This document shows positions 8,503 through 21,406 of a DNA stretch of 64,000 nucleotides, one piece after another. The DNA is taken from assembly GCF_016213215.1 (NCBI RefSeq), contig NZ_JACRAW010000010.1:1-64000 (forward strand), given 5' to 3'. Origin of the DNA: Bradyrhizobium sp. GTDB taxonomy: Bacteria > Pseudomonadota > Alphaproteobacteria > Rhizobiales > Xanthobacteraceae. The notes below the pieces were generated by a model. The model saw nothing but the letters and a program-made list of their open reading frames with translations, made no database searches and had not been told where the DNA came from. Position numbers and translations under genes: made by a program. Positions within the stretch are counted from its first letter, which is position 1. Each line of letters starts with the position of its first letter.

Positions 8503-9609
8503 TCAGCGTTTCCACGCGTTCGTCACCGCCCCGATCTCCGCCGTCTCCGGCTCACGCACCACTGACGGCGTGCGCGAGAAGCGCGGGGCGGGCGCGGGCT
8601 GCTTGATGCCGTGGCGCTCGATGAACACGTTGCGCGCCACCATGTGCGGGTGCTTCGTCGCTTCCGACATGGTCAGCACCGGCGCGAAGCAGATGTCGGT
8701 GCCTTCCATGATCCTGCACCACTCCTCGCGCGTCTTGCTCTTGAACACGGCCGTGAGCTTTTCGCGGAGCGACGACCAGGCCTTGGGATCCATCTGGGCG
8801 TCGAAGGCGGGATCTGCGAGCCCCGCATGCTGGCGCAGCAGTGCATAGAACTGCGGCTCGATCGAGCCGATCGAGATGAAATTGCCGCAGGCGCATTCGT
8901 AGACACCGTAGAAATGCGCGCCGCCGTCTAGGAAATTGCTCTCGCGCTGTTCGGTCCAGCGGCCGGCCGCGGCGAGATCAAAGAACATCGAAATGAGCGA
9001 GGCCGCGCCGTCGCACATCGCCGTATCCACCACCTGGCCCTTGCCGGATTTCGAGGCTTCGAGCAGGGCTGCGAGCACGCCGACGACGAGATAGAGCGCG
9101 CCGCCGCCGAAATCGCCGACCAGGTTGAGCGGCGGCACCGGCTTTTCCCTGGTGCCGATAGCTGCCAGCGCGCCGGTGATCGAGATGTAGTTGATGTCGT
9201 GGCCGGCGGCATTCGCCAGCGGACCTTCCTGGCCCCAGCCGGTCATGCGGCCGTAGACGAGCTTCGGATTGCGCGCCAGCACCACGTCAGGACCAAGTCC
9301 CAGCCGCTCCATCACGCCGGGACGGAAACCTTCGATCAAAGCATCCGCCTGCGCGAGCAGGTCGAGCACCTGCGCCACCGCTGCCTTGTCCTTCAGATCG
9401 AGCTCGATCACCTTGCGGCCGCGACCGGCGACCGACTTCATGTTCTTCGCGGCGCCGATCCGGTCGAGCGTGACGACCTCGGCGCCCATGTCGGCGAGCA
9501 TCATGCAGGCGAACGGGCCGGGGCCGATGCCGGCGAATTCGACAATGCGGAAGCCTGCCAGCGGGCCGGAGGCACGAACGGTGGATTGTGGGGCTGATTT
9601 GTCGAGCAC
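8503..9609 (-). CDS. CaiB/BaiF family protein, alpha-methylacyl-CoA racemase-like
   Basis: A ~368-aa class III CoA-transferase-fold protein. [18 protein letters not shown] marks the N-terminus; [17 protein letters not shown] (near residue 130) and [13 protein letters not shown] (near 158) carry the His and Asp used by alpha-methylacyl-CoA racemases, and [20 protein letters not shown] (near 232) the distal Glu. Racemisation of 2-methyl-branched acyl-CoAs is therefore more likely than CoA transfer. GTG 9609 with GGAAAG upstream is preferred; an in-frame upstream ATG 9672 is possible. It lies downstream of the molybdenum hydroxylase genes on the same strand, but a 20-bp near-palindrome upstream suggests its own control. 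Confidence 0.85.
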   Translation of the reverse strand: MLDKSAPQSTVRASGPLAGFRIVEFAGIGPGPFACMMLADMGAEVVTLDRIGAAKNMKSVAGRGRKVIELDLKDKAAVAQVLDLLAQADALIEGFRPGVMERLGLGPDVVLARNPKLVYGRMTGWGQEGPLANAAGHDINYISITGALAAIGTREKPVPPLNLVGDFGGGALYLVVGVLAALLEASKSGKGQVVDTAMCDGAASLISMFFDLAAAGRWTEQRESNFLDGGAHFYGVYECACGNFISIGSIEPQFYALLRQHAGLADPAFDAQMDPKAWSSLREKLTAVFKSKTREEWCRIMEGTDICFAPVLTMSEATKHPHMVARNVFIERHGIKQPAPAPRFSRTPSVVREPETAEIGAVTNAWKR

Positions 9610-9703
9610 TTGTTTCTTTCCGTCGTCACAAAGCTGCGGTACGAGAGCAGGAGCCAGGCGAGCGGCGAACATGCCGATCCCCAAGGCGACTGCCTTACGA
9701 CTT

Positions 9704-9723
9704 TTAGTTAGTCGATTAGCTAA
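9704..9723. promoter_or_regulatory. Candidate operator palindrome upstream of the racemase-like gene
   Basis: TTAGTTAGTC joined to GATTAGCTAA is a 20-bp dyad with 8 of 10 positions matching, about 95 bases upstream of the GTG start. Size and AT content resemble a TetR or GntR operator; no matching regulator gene is adjacent. Confidence 0.45.
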
Positions 9724-9835
9724 ATTGTCTCGCCTTCAGCGGAGCGTGGCAAGCCTATTTTCGTAAGGCCAGCTGAGCAAAAATGCGGACGGCGCGCATT
9801 GCTGCGCGCCGTCCGGCACTTGCGTCCAGTAGCTA

Positions 9836-10636
9836 TCAGCCCGCGGCCACGACTGCGCGCTGTGCCATGACCTTGATCAGGTTGGCACGATAATCGGACG
9901 AGCCGTGGATGTCGTTGAGCAATCCATTGGCGGAGATATTCACCCCGTCAATCGCCGCGGCCGACCAGTTCGCTTTCAGCGCCTGCTCGAGCGCCGCAAC
10001 CCGCATCACCCCGTTCTGCGACGCTCCGGTCGCCGCGACACGGACGTCGCCGGACTTGGTCCTGGCAACGAACACGCCGGTCAGCGCAAAGCGCGAGGCC
10101 GGATGCGGGAATTTGGCGTAACCCGCCTTGGCGGTGACCGGGAACAACACCGCGGTGATGATCTCGCCATCCTCAAGCGCCGTCGTGAACAGGCCCTTGA
10201 AGAAATCGTCGGCCGCGATCGAGCGCTTGTTGGTCTTGATCGTCGCGCCAGTTGCGAGCACCGCAGCCGGGTAGTCGGCGGCGGGATCGTTGTTGGCGAG
10301 CGAGCCGCCGATCGTGCCGCGATAGCGGACGGCGGGATCGCCGATCTGCGAGGCGAGGTGGGCAAGCGCCGGAATCGCCTTCTTCACTGCGTCGCTGGTC
10401 GCAACGTCGGAATGCGCCGTGGCGGCCTTGATGGTCAGCGTGTCGGCGGAAGCCTCGATGCCGACCAGCTCCTTGATTCTGGCAAGATCGATCACGTCCG
10501 ATGGCGCGGCGAGCCGCTGCTTCATCACCGGGATCAGCGTGTGACCGCCGGCGAGGTATTTGGCTTCCTTGCCCTTGGCAAACAGGCTGGCGGCTTCGTC
10601 GACCGAGGAGGCGCGATGATAGGTTGTCTGATACAT
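9836..10636 (-). CDS. Molybdenum hydroxylase FAD-binding (medium) subunit, CoxM-like
   Basis: A 266-aa FAD subunit of the xanthine dehydrogenase / CO dehydrogenase family. The N-terminal FAD motif is KYLAGGHTLIPVMKQRL (near residue 26). The second is GTIGGSLANNDPAADYP (near 106), typical of CoxM/CutM. It passes electrons from the [2Fe-2S] subunit to the acceptor. It is third in a coxS-L-M order on the minus strand, 13 bases downstream of the large-subunit gene, clearly one operon. Confidence 0.92.
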   Translation of the reverse strand: MYQTTYHRASSVDEAASLFAKGKEAKYLAGGHTLIPVMKQRLAAPSDVIDLARIKELVGIEASADTLTIKAATAHSDVATSDAVKKAIPALAHLASQIGDPAVRYRGTIGGSLANNDPAADYPAAVLATGATIKTNKRSIAADDFFKGLFTTALEDGEIITAVLFPVTAKAGYAKFPHPASRFALTGVFVARTKSGDVRVAATGASQNGVMRVAALEQALKANWSAAAIDGVNISANGLLNDIHGSSDYRANLIKVMAQRAVVAAG

Positions 10637-10649
10637 GGCGATACTCCTT

Positions 10650-12998
<2,349 letters not shown>

Positions 12999-13080
12999 GT
13001 CCTGTCCTCCCGACCGGAATTTGATTGCCGCCGGCTCCACGAAACGCGGCGGTCGTTGAATTGACGAAGCTGGTCGCCGC

Positions 13081-13566
<486 letters not shown>

Positions 13567-14002
13567 GTGATTTCCTCCCTTTTAATTCTCATTATTCCAA
13601 TTAGAGACAGCGGCCGGGAACTTTGCAACTAGGATTTTGGCTGGTCCTGTCACTGCATCGTCATTGACCTGCTCCGCGCCGGCCTCGCACAGGCCATTTC
13701 TGCCGCGAATCCGAGGCGGCCTTTGCAACCGAAATGAGGCGCCGGGAAAAGACTTTCGCTCCAGTTCGACTTGCACCGCGAAGCGGACCTTGCGAGCCAG
13801 ATCGTCTGGCTGCCGTGAGGCAGGCAGAAAACGCATGTGGCGCCCAATCCGCTCCGGTTGGGCCTTCCTAACCAGAGATTGCATCGCGTGGAAGTTTACC
13901 ACCTCTTATTCATTCTGACCTAGCGTTCGGACCAAGCCTGGAAGCGGCGCTTCCGGGCGGCCTGGGAATTGGAATCGAGTATTGGATTTGGGGCAGGGCG
14001 GA
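13567..14002. other. Intergenic region between divergent operons
   Basis: This 436-base stretch separates the molybdenum hydroxylase operon (minus) from the chemoreceptor gene (plus) and should carry both promoters. No credible gene, RNA or strong palindrome was recognised in it. Confidence 0.5.
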
Positions 14003-16042
14003 ATGTCGGAAGCTGTCGGGGCGCGGGCCAAGGGCTTGAAACTTCCCACCTTGCGGTTCCGCGCCAAGATTATCGTCGGCTTTGCCGTGGTCCTTGCCAT
14101 TTCGGCGACCAGCCTTGGGATTGCTTATCTCGGGTTTGAACGCGTCTCGGCAGGAGTCGGCTTGTACCGGGACAGCGTTTCCGAAGCCGACGTCGCCCGC
14201 AATATCGATCGCGAGTTGATCTCCTACCGGTCGGCGGTGCGATATTACGTGCTCACTGGCAAGGAGGAGGACGCTCAGGCGGCCCTGGATGCCGAAGCCA
14301 GCCTGAAAAAGGCGATCGACGCTGCGGTCAAGGGCACCAGGAACCCCGCTCGGCTCGAAGGCGTGAACCGCCTCGCCAGGGAGTTCGGCCATTTCGCCGG
14401 GACCTTTGCCCAGATCCTGAAGGACAAACGGGACAGCGCGCAGGTCGTGCAGAATCAGCTGTCGCGCAATGCCAACCTCCTGAAGTACAAGCTCGACGAC
14501 ATCGGCAACAACGCCTCGGACGCCGAGCAGCAGTCCATCGAGTTCGGCACCAAGCAGGTCAATACCCAGTTCCAGGCGGTCACCGCGCTCGCCAACAATT
14601 TCGTCGTCAATTCCGACCAGTCGGTTGCCGCCTCCGCCCTGGCGCGTATGAAGTTCGTCGAGAACCTGCTGGGCACAATGTCCTCGTCGGACGAAAAGAT
14701 CGTGACGGGGTTGAAGGACGCCAAGGCGCTGTTGAACGAATATCGGCAGGCGCTCGAGAAGCTCGTTGCCAATGCCAAGACCGTCGAGGAGCTTGTCAAG
14801 GAGATGAACGGCGCGGCCGGCGCCATCATGCAGGGCGCGGGCGCGATGAAGGCGGACCTCGTGTCCGACCAGCAGCGGCTTGATGCGGAATCGGATGCGA
14901 TCATCATCGATACCGAACGGCTCATCATCATGCTCGCGGTCGGCGTCGTCTTGCTCGGCGGTGTCCTGGCCGTGCTGCTCGGGACCGGCATCTCGCGGCC
15001 GATGATCGCGATGTGCAAGGCGATGCGGGAACTCGCGGCCGGCAATTTCGATGTCATGCTGCCGGGACTCGGCCGCCAGGACGAGCTCGGCGAGATGGCC
15101 AACGCCGTCGGTGAATTCAAGATGCAGGCGATCGCGAAAGCGGAGCGGGAAGCGGCGGCGCACGAGGCGCAGGGCAAGGAGGCCGCAGCCGCCCGCCGCG
15201 CCGAGCTCATCCGCTTTGCGGATGATTTCGAGACCGCGGTCGGCTCCATCGTGTCAAACGTGTCCGCTTCGGCGGTGCAGCTTGAAACGGCGGCTTCGAC
15301 GCTGACACGGACGGCGGAAACGACCCAGAGCCTGTCCAGGCAGGTTGCCGGCGTTTCGGAGCAGGCCTCGAGCAACATGCAGTCGGTCGCCACCGCCACG
15401 GAAGAACTCTCCGCCTCTGTCGACGAGATCGGGCGGCAGGTGCGGGACTCCAGCTGCATTGCCGAGGCCGCTGTCGCGCAGGCGAAGGAGACCGACGAGC
15501 GCATAGGCAGGCTGTCTCGCGCCGCCCAGCAGATAGGCGACGTCGTCAAGTTGATCACGGCGATTGCCGAGCAGACCAACCTGTTGGCGCTGAACGCCAC
15601 CATCGAGGCGGCGCGTGCCGGCGAAGCCGGCCGCGGCTTTGCGGTGGTTGCGAGCGAGGTCAAGTCGCTGGCCGGCCAGACCGCCAAGGCAACGGACGAA
15701 ATCTCCTCGCACATCGCGGGAATGCAGGGCGCGACCGTGGAATCGGTCGCGGCGATCAAGGAGATCGGCGCGACCATTGAACGTATTTCGACCATCTCTG
15801 CCTCGATCGCAAGCGCGGTCGAGCAGCAGGGCGCCGCGACACAGGAGATCGCCCGCAGCGTTCAGAGCGCGGCGCAGGGCACGCAGGCGGCCGCCACCGA
15901 CATCGGCCACGTCAACCGCGGCGCGGCCGAGACCGGTACGGCTTCGGAGGAAGTGCTGCATTCGGCGAAGACGCTGTCGACCGAAAGCACGCGCCTGCAC
16001 GCCGAACTCGAACGTTTCATGGCCAATATCCGCGCCGCCTAA
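14003..16042 (+). CDS. Methyl-accepting chemotaxis protein
   Basis: A ~679-aa inner-membrane chemoreceptor. TM1 is near residues 20-42 ([20 protein letters not shown]). A helical periplasmic ligand-binding region of about 250 residues follows, with a CHASE3/4-helix-bundle look ([20 protein letters not shown]). TM2 is near 305-330, then HAMP ([20 protein letters not shown]) and a long signalling coiled coil. Its tip is [20 protein letters not shown] (near residue 530), followed by [23 protein letters not shown] 14003 is chosen over an upstream TTG at 13982. No che genes are adjacent, so it must feed an operon elsewhere. Confidence 0.93.
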   Translation: MSEAVGARAKGLKLPTLRFRAKIIVGFAVVLAISATSLGIAYLGFERVSAGVGLYRDSVSEADVARNIDRELISYRSAVRYYVLTGKEEDAQAALDAEASLKKAIDAAVKGTRNPARLEGVNRLAREFGHFAGTFAQILKDKRDSAQVVQNQLSRNANLLKYKLDDIGNNASDAEQQSIEFGTKQVNTQFQAVTALANNFVVNSDQSVAASALARMKFVENLLGTMSSSDEKIVTGLKDAKALLNEYRQALEKLVANAKTVEELVKEMNGAAGAIMQGAGAMKADLVSDQQRLDAESDAIIIDTERLIIMLAVGVVLLGGVLAVLLGTGISRPMIAMCKAMRELAAGNFDVMLPGLGRQDELGEMANAVGEFKMQAIAKAEREAAAHEAQGKEAAAARRAELIRFADDFETAVGSIVSNVSASAVQLETAASTLTRTAETTQSLSRQVAGVSEQASSNMQSVATATEELSASVDEIGRQVRDSSCIAEAAVAQAKETDERIGRLSRAAQQIGDVVKLITAIAEQTNLLALNATIEAARAGEAGRGFAVVASEVKSLAGQTAKATDEISSHIAGMQGATVESVAAIKEIGATIERISTISASIASAVEQQGAATQEIARSVQSAAQGTQAAATDIGHVNRGAAETGTASEEVLHSAKTLSTESTRLHAELERFMANIRAA

Positions 16043-16053
16043 TTCCCTTGTCG

Positions 16054-16446
16054 TCATTCCCGCCCGAACGCACGCCTTAATTCAACCTTCGCGCGTTCAA
16101 GGCGGGCGCGCCGGGTCTTGGGCAAATTCTTGCCGGCGCGGTTGATGTAGAACGTCAGCATCGACAGCGCCGATCGATAGGCAGATGTCTTGCGTCGCGA
16201 ACTCTGCTCGGCGGAGCGCTTCAGGGAAGCCGCGATTTGCTTCGGGCTCGGCAGCGTGAACACACCTCGCCGTAAATCGAGCGCGTCGCTTTCCCTCGTC
16301 ACCCGCTGCGACCAGCGCCTCGGTGAGCTCCTTTTTGTTTTTACGGAAGGTCTGCGGGACTCGGCGTGCCGCGCGGTTGCCGGCTTCTTCCTCCCTTTTC
16401 GCGCCGAGGTTTTGCGGGAGCGGGAGGCTTTTCTGGTTGCAGCCAT
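16054..16446 (-). CDS. DUF3175 domain protein
   Basis: A 130-aa very basic protein. The first ~40 residues are a Lys/Arg/Ser-rich tail resembling a histone-like segment (RKASRSRKTSARKGRKK). The rest matches DUF3175: RRWSQRVTRESDALDLRRGV, QIAASLKRSAEQSSRRK and MLTFYINRAGKNL. AAGGAG precedes ATG 16446. Its stop lies only 11 bases from that of the chemoreceptor gene (convergent). Function is not established; the basic tail suggests nucleic-acid association, which is inference. Confidence 0.85.
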   Translation of the reverse strand: MAATRKASRSRKTSARKGRKKPATARHAESRRPSVKTKRSSPRRWSQRVTRESDALDLRRGVFTLPSPKQIAASLKRSAEQSSRRKTSAYRSALSMLTFYINRAGKNLPKTRRARLERAKVELRRAFGRE

Positions 16447-16614
16447 GCTCAACTCCTTGTGGCTGCGGCGGAAACCGCTCGCCGGGCAGTCCGGTTCCAA
16501 AAGGAACCGGGGCCCGTCCACCTGCGTTGTCGCACCGGCAGGTGTCATCGACCACGAGGTCGTTATCGCCCGGATGCGAACGCGCCGGGGACATTTCCGC
16601 ATTGGTCCAATGTA

Positions 16615-18108
16615 ATGGAATTGCAGCACAATCCAGCACGGGATCATGACGCGGCGGTTTCCATCTCGGCAGCACGAGCCGGCGCCCGCATCATCGAGAC
16701 CAGCATTCCCTCGCGTCTCGATGCGCTCCCCTGGGGCGGCTTTCACACTCGCGTCGTGCTGGCGCTCGGCATCACCTGGATCCTCGACGGACTGGAGGTG
16801 ACGCTCGCAGGCACATTGTCGGGCGCGCTGAAGGAAAGTCCAGCGCTCCGCTTCTCCAATCTCGACCTCGGCATTGCCAACAGCGCCTATCTTGCCGGCG
16901 CCGTGCTCGGCGCGCTCGGCTTCGGCTGGCTCACCGATCGCATCGGGCGCAGGAAATTGTTCTTCATCACTCTCGCGCTTTATCTCTCGGCGACTGCGGC
17001 AACGGCGCTGTCCTGGAGCGTTGCAAGCTACGCGGCCTTCCGCTTTCTCACCGGGGCCGGGATCGGCGGCGAATACACCGCGATTAATTCAACCATCCAG
17101 GAACTGGTGCCGGCGCGCTATCGCGGCTGGACCGATCTGGTCATCAACGGCAGCTTCTGGATCGGCGCGGCCCTCGGCGCGGCCAGCGCCATCGTCCTGC
17201 TCGATCCGGCGTTGCTGGCTCCCGACCTCGGCTGGCGCATTGCCTATTTCATCGGTGCCGCCCTCGGCCTGATCGTGTTCGTGATGCGGATGTGGATTCC
17301 GGAAAGCCCTCGCTGGCTGATGATTCACGGCCGTCCCGACGAAGCCCATGCGATCGTCGCCAGCATCGAGCGCTCTGTGATCGGACACGAGCACGACGTG
17401 CGCGTGCAAGCATACCCCAGGATTCGGCTCAAAATGCGCCATCACACGCCGCTTGCAGAAGTCATGCACACCCTGCTCGTCTCCTATCGCGGGCGCGCAT
17501 TGGTGGGGTTGGTGCTGATGAGTGCTCAGGCCTTTTTCTACAACGCGATCTTCTTCACCTTTGCGCTGGTGCTGACCGACTTCTACGGCATCAGCGCCGA
17601 CCACGTCGGCTGGTACATTCTGCCTTTCGCGGCTGGCAACTTCCTGGGGCCGCTGCTGCTCGGCCGACTTTTCGACACCTTGGGCCGTCGCGCCATGATC
17701 GTCTTTACGTACGGCGCTTCGGGTCTGCTGCTTGCGCTGTCCGGCTACTTGTTTTCGATCGGGGTGTTGAGCGCCCAGGGGCAGACCATCGCCTGGATGG
17801 TGATCTTCTTCTTCGCCTCGCCCGCCGCCAGCGCCGCCTATCTCACCGTGAGCGAGAACTTCCCGTTGGAGGTGCGGGCGCTGTCGATTGCGGTGTTCTA
17901 TGCGGTGGGCACCGGAGTCGGGGGCGTGGTCGGGCCGGTCCTGTTCGGGGCGCTGATCGACACCGGATCGCGCAATAGTGTCTTTGCCGGCTACCTGCTC
18001 GGCTCGGTGCTGATGATTACGGCAGCCGCCGTTGCCTGGCGCCATGCCGTCGCGGCGGAGCGAAAACCGCTCGAACATGTTGCACAGCCGCTCGCCATAG
18101 TGGAGTAG
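16615..18108 (+). CDS. MFS transporter (metabolite/sugar:H+ symporter type)
   Basis: A 497-aa permease of the major facilitator superfamily with about 12 membrane segments. Family motifs: LGFGWLTDRIGRRKLFFITL (cytoplasmic loop 2-3, near residue 101), GIGGEYTAINSTIQELVPAR (TM5, near 146), PESPRWLMIHGRPDEAHA (central loop, near 229) and GRLFDTLGRRAMIV (loop 8-9, near 351). The PESPRWL and R-GWTDL motifs place it near the sugar porter and AAHS groups. The substrate is unknown. It is six bases upstream of otsB on the same strand; that spacing hints at an operon. Confidence 0.9.
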   Translation: MELQHNPARDHDAAVSISAARAGARIIETSIPSRLDALPWGGFHTRVVLALGITWILDGLEVTLAGTLSGALKESPALRFSNLDLGIANSAYLAGAVLGALGFGWLTDRIGRRKLFFITLALYLSATAATALSWSVASYAAFRFLTGAGIGGEYTAINSTIQELVPARYRGWTDLVINGSFWIGAALGAASAIVLLDPALLAPDLGWRIAYFIGAALGLIVFVMRMWIPESPRWLMIHGRPDEAHAIVASIERSVIGHEHDVRVQAYPRIRLKMRHHTPLAEVMHTLLVSYRGRALVGLVLMSAQAFFYNAIFFTFALVLTDFYGISADHVGWYILPFAAGNFLGPLLLGRLFDTLGRRAMIVFTYGASGLLLALSGYLFSIGVLSAQGQTIAWMVIFFFASPAASAAYLTVSENFPLEVRALSIAVFYAVGTGVGGVVGPVLFGALIDTGSRNSVFAGYLLGSVLMITAAAVAWRHAVAAERKPLEHVAQPLAIVE

Positions 18109-18114
18109 AATGCA

Positions 18115-18951
18115 ATGAGTCAGGATCTCTTGGAAGCGACCTTGGACGAACAGTTCCCGCCGGAACAGGAAGAGACACCGGAATTCGTCCCGGTGCCTCA
18201 TGCGCTGGTGCCGCATTTGAGCGAGACGGCGATCCTGCTCGACATCGACGGCACGCTGCTCGACCTTATGCCCACGCCGCGCGAGGTGTGGGTGCCGCCC
18301 GGACTGGCCAGAACGCTCAACCGTCTGCTTCGGCGGACGTCCGGCGCGCTGGCGCTGGTAAGCGGCCGCTCGCTCAACGATATTGACCTTATTTTCGCGC
18401 CCGACCAGTTCCCGGCGGTCGGCGGCCATGGCGCCGAGATGCGCCTGGCGACCGACGCCGAGGCCGTCGACATTCACGCGCCGCCGAGGGAGAAGGAACT
18501 GAAGCGGCGCCTGGCGGCCATCGCCAAGCTCAGCCCCGGCATCCTGCTCGAAGACAAGGGCTACTCGCTCGCGCTTCATTATCGCCTGGCGCCGCATGCG
18601 GAGAACGCGATCTATGAGGCGGTGTCGCTGATCCGCGCCGACCTGCCCAACGCACCGATCGAGGTGTTGCCGGGCAAGCTGGTCTGCGAGATCAAGCATT
18701 CCGGGTTCACCAAGGCGACCGGCGTGCACGAATTGATGTCTAGGGAGCCGTTCAAGGGACGCCGTCCGCTTTTCATCGGCGACGATGTGACCGACGAAAG
18801 CGTCTTCGGCATCATGCCCGAATTCAACGGGCTCTCCTTCTCGGTGGGCCGGCGCGTGAGGGGCGTTGACGGGCACTTCGATGCGCCGCGCGACGTCAGG
18901 CAATTCCTCGCGCGGCTGCTTGACGACGAATCCGCCACCGCCGCGTCATAA
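18115..18951 (+). CDS. otsB: Trehalose-6-phosphate phosphatase
   Basis: A 278-aa HAD-superfamily phosphatase that makes trehalose from trehalose-6-phosphate. Motif I is ILLDIDGTLLDL (near residue 40, nucleophile and acid Asp), motif II VSGRSLNDID (near 83), and FIGDDVTDESVFG (near 221) carries the acidic motif that binds magnesium. HGAEMRL and LEDKGYSLALHYR are typical of OtsB. It follows the MFS gene directly and precedes otsA by 206 bases. Together with OtsA it gives the two-step osmoprotectant pathway from UDP-glucose and glucose-6-phosphate. Confidence 0.95.
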   Translation: MSQDLLEATLDEQFPPEQEETPEFVPVPHALVPHLSETAILLDIDGTLLDLMPTPREVWVPPGLARTLNRLLRRTSGALALVSGRSLNDIDLIFAPDQFPAVGGHGAEMRLATDAEAVDIHAPPREKELKRRLAAIAKLSPGILLEDKGYSLALHYRLAPHAENAIYEAVSLIRADLPNAPIEVLPGKLVCEIKHSGFTKATGVHELMSREPFKGRRPLFIGDDVTDESVFGIMPEFNGLSFSVGRRVRGVDGHFDAPRDVRQFLARLLDDESATAAS

Positions 18952-19157
18952 TCGATTGCGTGTCGCAGTTCCGGCTCACAACGTGCGGCGGAACACCTTC
19001 CGCAAGACTCGTCTGCGCATCTGAAATTTCTTTTCACGCGCGTCAAAAGTTCCGTCGCGCGCGGCCCGAATTTGGTTTCATTTGGCTGAAACGATGACTC
19101 GGAACCATATTGATGAACGCCAGTTAAACGGGACGGAATAACGGGAGGGGACGACCT

Positions 19158-20621
19158 GTGAAGCTCGTCGTCGTTTCAAATCGCCTCGCGCGCAGCAAGA
19201 CAACCGAACCCATGACGGGAGGTCTTGCTGCCGCGCTGCTCCCGGTGGTGGAGCATTCCGGAGCAATCTGGGTGGGGTCCTCGGGGAGGGTTCGCGAGGG
19301 TCAGCAGAAGGAACCATTCGCGGAGATCGAAGCGCTTGGTGCCGGCGCGCTGGCGCTGCTCGACCTGCCCTCGGCGCACTACGGCGGCTATTACGAAGGC
19401 TTCGCCAATTCGGCGCTGTGGCCGGCGCTGCATTCGCGCACGGACCTGATCCGCGTGCAGCAGGACGATTACCTGTCCTATCGCGAGGTCAACGCCTTCA
19501 TGGCGCGCGCGCTCTTGCGGTTTCGCAAGCCGGACACCGCGTTCTGGGTGCAGGACTATCACTTCCTGGCGTTAGGGGCCGAGTTGCGCCAGCTCGGCGT
19601 GACCGAACCGATCGGCTTCTTCCTGCACACGCCGTGGCCCGCACTCGCGGTCGTCGAAGGCGTCCCGCATCATCGCGAACTGATCGAGGCGATGCTCGCC
19701 TTCGATCTGATCGGCTTCCAGACTCGCGAAGACTGCGACAATTTCCTCGCCTATGTGCAATCGGAGCTCGGGCTTGCGGTGAAGGGCGGGTGCGTCACTT
19801 CTCACCACGGCCGGACGCGACTGGCCGTTTTCCCCATCGGCATCGACGCGGACCTGTTCGCGCAGTACGCGGCGAAGGCCGCGTCGCATCCTGACGTGTC
19901 GCGGCTGCGGCGCAGCCTGCACGGCGAGAAGCTTGCGATCGGCGTCGACCGGCTCGACTATTCCAAGGGGCTGATCAACCGCATCAGCGCGTTCGACCGG
20001 CTGTGGACCATGCAGCCCGCCCTCGCTCGAACCGTGTCGCTGCTCCAGATCGCAACGCCCTCGCGCGGCGCAATCGAGGCCTACGGCAACCTGCAGAACG
20101 AGGTCGCGAGACTCGTCAGCGACGTCAACGGGCGCCACGGGGAGGCGGACTGGACCCCGATCCGCTATCTCAACAAGGGCTACAGTCAGTCGGTGCTGGC
20201 CGGGCTTTATCGAACCGCGCAGATCGGCGTCGTGACGCCGCTGCATGACGGCATGAACCTGGTGGCGAAGGAATACGTGGCGGCGCAGAACCCGGCCGAT
20301 CCGGGCGTCCTGGTGCTGTCGAAATTTGCCGGCGCCGCCAAGGAGCTCGATACCGCGCTGCTGGTCAACCCTCACGACATCGACAGCATGGCGCGCGCGA
20401 TCGGAATTGCGGTTTCGATGCCGCTGGTCGAGCGTCGCATGCGCTGGGAAGCGATGATGAAGAAGCTTCGCGCCCACACCATCCAGCACTGGTTTGCCGA
20501 GTTTGTCGAGGCGCTCGAGGAGTGCCGGTCCGAGCGGTCGGCCCTGGAGGCGCCGGTCCCCGAGCCGCTGCGCTGGCTGCGCTCGGCCATTTCCGGGGCG
20601 GGGCTCACATTGAGGTCGTAA
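19158..20621 (+). CDS. otsA: Alpha,alpha-trehalose-phosphate synthase (UDP-forming)
   Basis: A 487-aa GT20 glycosyltransferase joining UDP-glucose and glucose-6-phosphate. Landmarks: LVVVSNRLAR at the start, ARALLRFRKPDTAFWVQDYH (near residue 127), GFFLHTPWPALAVVEGVPHH (near 154), GIDADLFAQY, VDRLDYSKGLINRISAFDR (near 262), YLNKGYSQSVLAGLYRTAQIG (sugar-donor region, near 337) and TPLHDGMNLVAKEYVAAQ (near 357). Length is normal for the family. The GGAGGGG at 19144-19150 supports ATG 19158. The 206-base gap from otsB probably contains its own promoter. Confidence 0.96.
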   Translation: MKLVVVSNRLARSKTTEPMTGGLAAALLPVVEHSGAIWVGSSGRVREGQQKEPFAEIEALGAGALALLDLPSAHYGGYYEGFANSALWPALHSRTDLIRVQQDDYLSYREVNAFMARALLRFRKPDTAFWVQDYHFLALGAELRQLGVTEPIGFFLHTPWPALAVVEGVPHHRELIEAMLAFDLIGFQTREDCDNFLAYVQSELGLAVKGGCVTSHHGRTRLAVFPIGIDADLFAQYAAKAASHPDVSRLRRSLHGEKLAIGVDRLDYSKGLINRISAFDRLWTMQPALARTVSLLQIATPSRGAIEAYGNLQNEVARLVSDVNGRHGEADWTPIRYLNKGYSQSVLAGLYRTAQIGVVTPLHDGMNLVAKEYVAAQNPADPGVLVLSKFAGAAKELDTALLVNPHDIDSMARAIGIAVSMPLVERRMRWEAMMKKLRAHTIQHWFAEFVEALEECRSERSALEAPVPEPLRWLRSAISGAGLTLRS

Positions 20622-20690
20622 CGCAAGCGCCGGCGCGGGCTGCAGTGACCGATGGACCTGCAGCCGAGGCCGTGCGCGAGGCCGTCCGTT

Positions 20691-21026
20691 TCAGTAACAG
20701 TAGGACACGCCGTCGAGGATGGCGCAACGCGTCTTGTTGGGATCGTTGAGCGGCACCGCGCCATTGCCATCGCCGACGAACACGCCTTGGCCGACATGCA
20801 CCGAGGATTTGTTGCCGATGATCACGCTCTGATGGGGCGAAGAGCTGGATCGCGTGCCATCGGCCCAGATGATAGCCTCGCCTAGCAGCACGCCGCGCCG
20901 TCCGTCATTGCAGGTGACGTCGATGCCCTGGCGGGTGCAGACCGGTGCCGCTGCGGGCTGCGCCGCGGCAACGGCGACCCAGGCGGACAAGAGGCTGAGG
21001 GCGAAGATGGATCGAAAGATGGTCAT
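20691..21026 (-). CDS. Small secreted protein of unknown function
   Basis: A 111-aa protein with a signal peptide at residues 1-22 (FRSIFALSLLSAWVAVAAAQ). The mature part has four Cys (VCTRQGIDVTCNDG near the start, KTRCAILDGVSYCY at the end), consistent with two disulfides in the periplasm. ATG 21026 is taken as start because the signal peptide begins there. It is convergent with otsA. No family is recognised. Confidence 0.75.
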   Translation of the reverse strand: MTIFRSIFALSLLSAWVAVAAAQPAAAPVCTRQGIDVTCNDGRRGVLLGEAIIWADGTRSSSSPHQSVIIGNKSSVHVGQGVFVGDGNGAVPLNDPNKTRCAILDGVSYCY

Positions 21027-21210
21027 GGCCTTTGGCTTTCCCTGCCGTGAATCGTCGCGCGACAAGGCTACCCGGTTCAGCGCAAAGCCGAAAAAGGCGC
21101 TCTGGTCTGCCGCGAATTGTCCTTGAAAGACAAAGTTTTAAGGAAATTTCGGCGGACCGTTCCGCATACCCTTGCAAAATCCGCCCCGGCCCTTCAAGAG
21201 AGGGGCCTTC

Positions 21211-21300
21211 GGAGAGATGGCCGAGTGGCTTAAGGCGCACGCTTGGAAAGCGTGTGTGCGGGAAACCGTACCGTGGGTTCGAATCCCACTCTCTCCGCCA
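21211..21300 (+). tRNA. tRNA-Ser (anticodon GGA)
   Basis: A 90-base cloverleaf: acceptor GGAGAGA pairs with TCTCTCC, then G and encoded CCA at 21298-21300. The anticodon loop TTGGAAA, between GCACGC and GCGTGT, gives GGA, reading UCC/UCU. The long variable arm (GTGCGGGAAACCGTAC) is typical of class II tRNA-Ser, and the T-arm carries GGTTCGAATCC. Confidence 0.98.
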
Positions 21301-21406
21301 CTCTTAAACGGTAACCAGCTAGTATGTTGCGGCAGGTCCCCAGATTCGTCCCCGGCTCGGGAGTTTTCTAGTCGCGACCATCCCAGAGCAGGTATGGATA
21401 GAACGC

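Noticed and set aside
13637..13918. 93-aa plus-strand frame in the coxS-chemoreceptor gap
   Set aside because: Arg-rich composition, no ribosome site and no recognisable family.
13910..15795. Long antisense open frames (417 and 446 aa) across the chemoreceptor gene
   Set aside because: They mirror the high-GC codon pattern of the chemoreceptor on the other strand and contain no recognisable domain.
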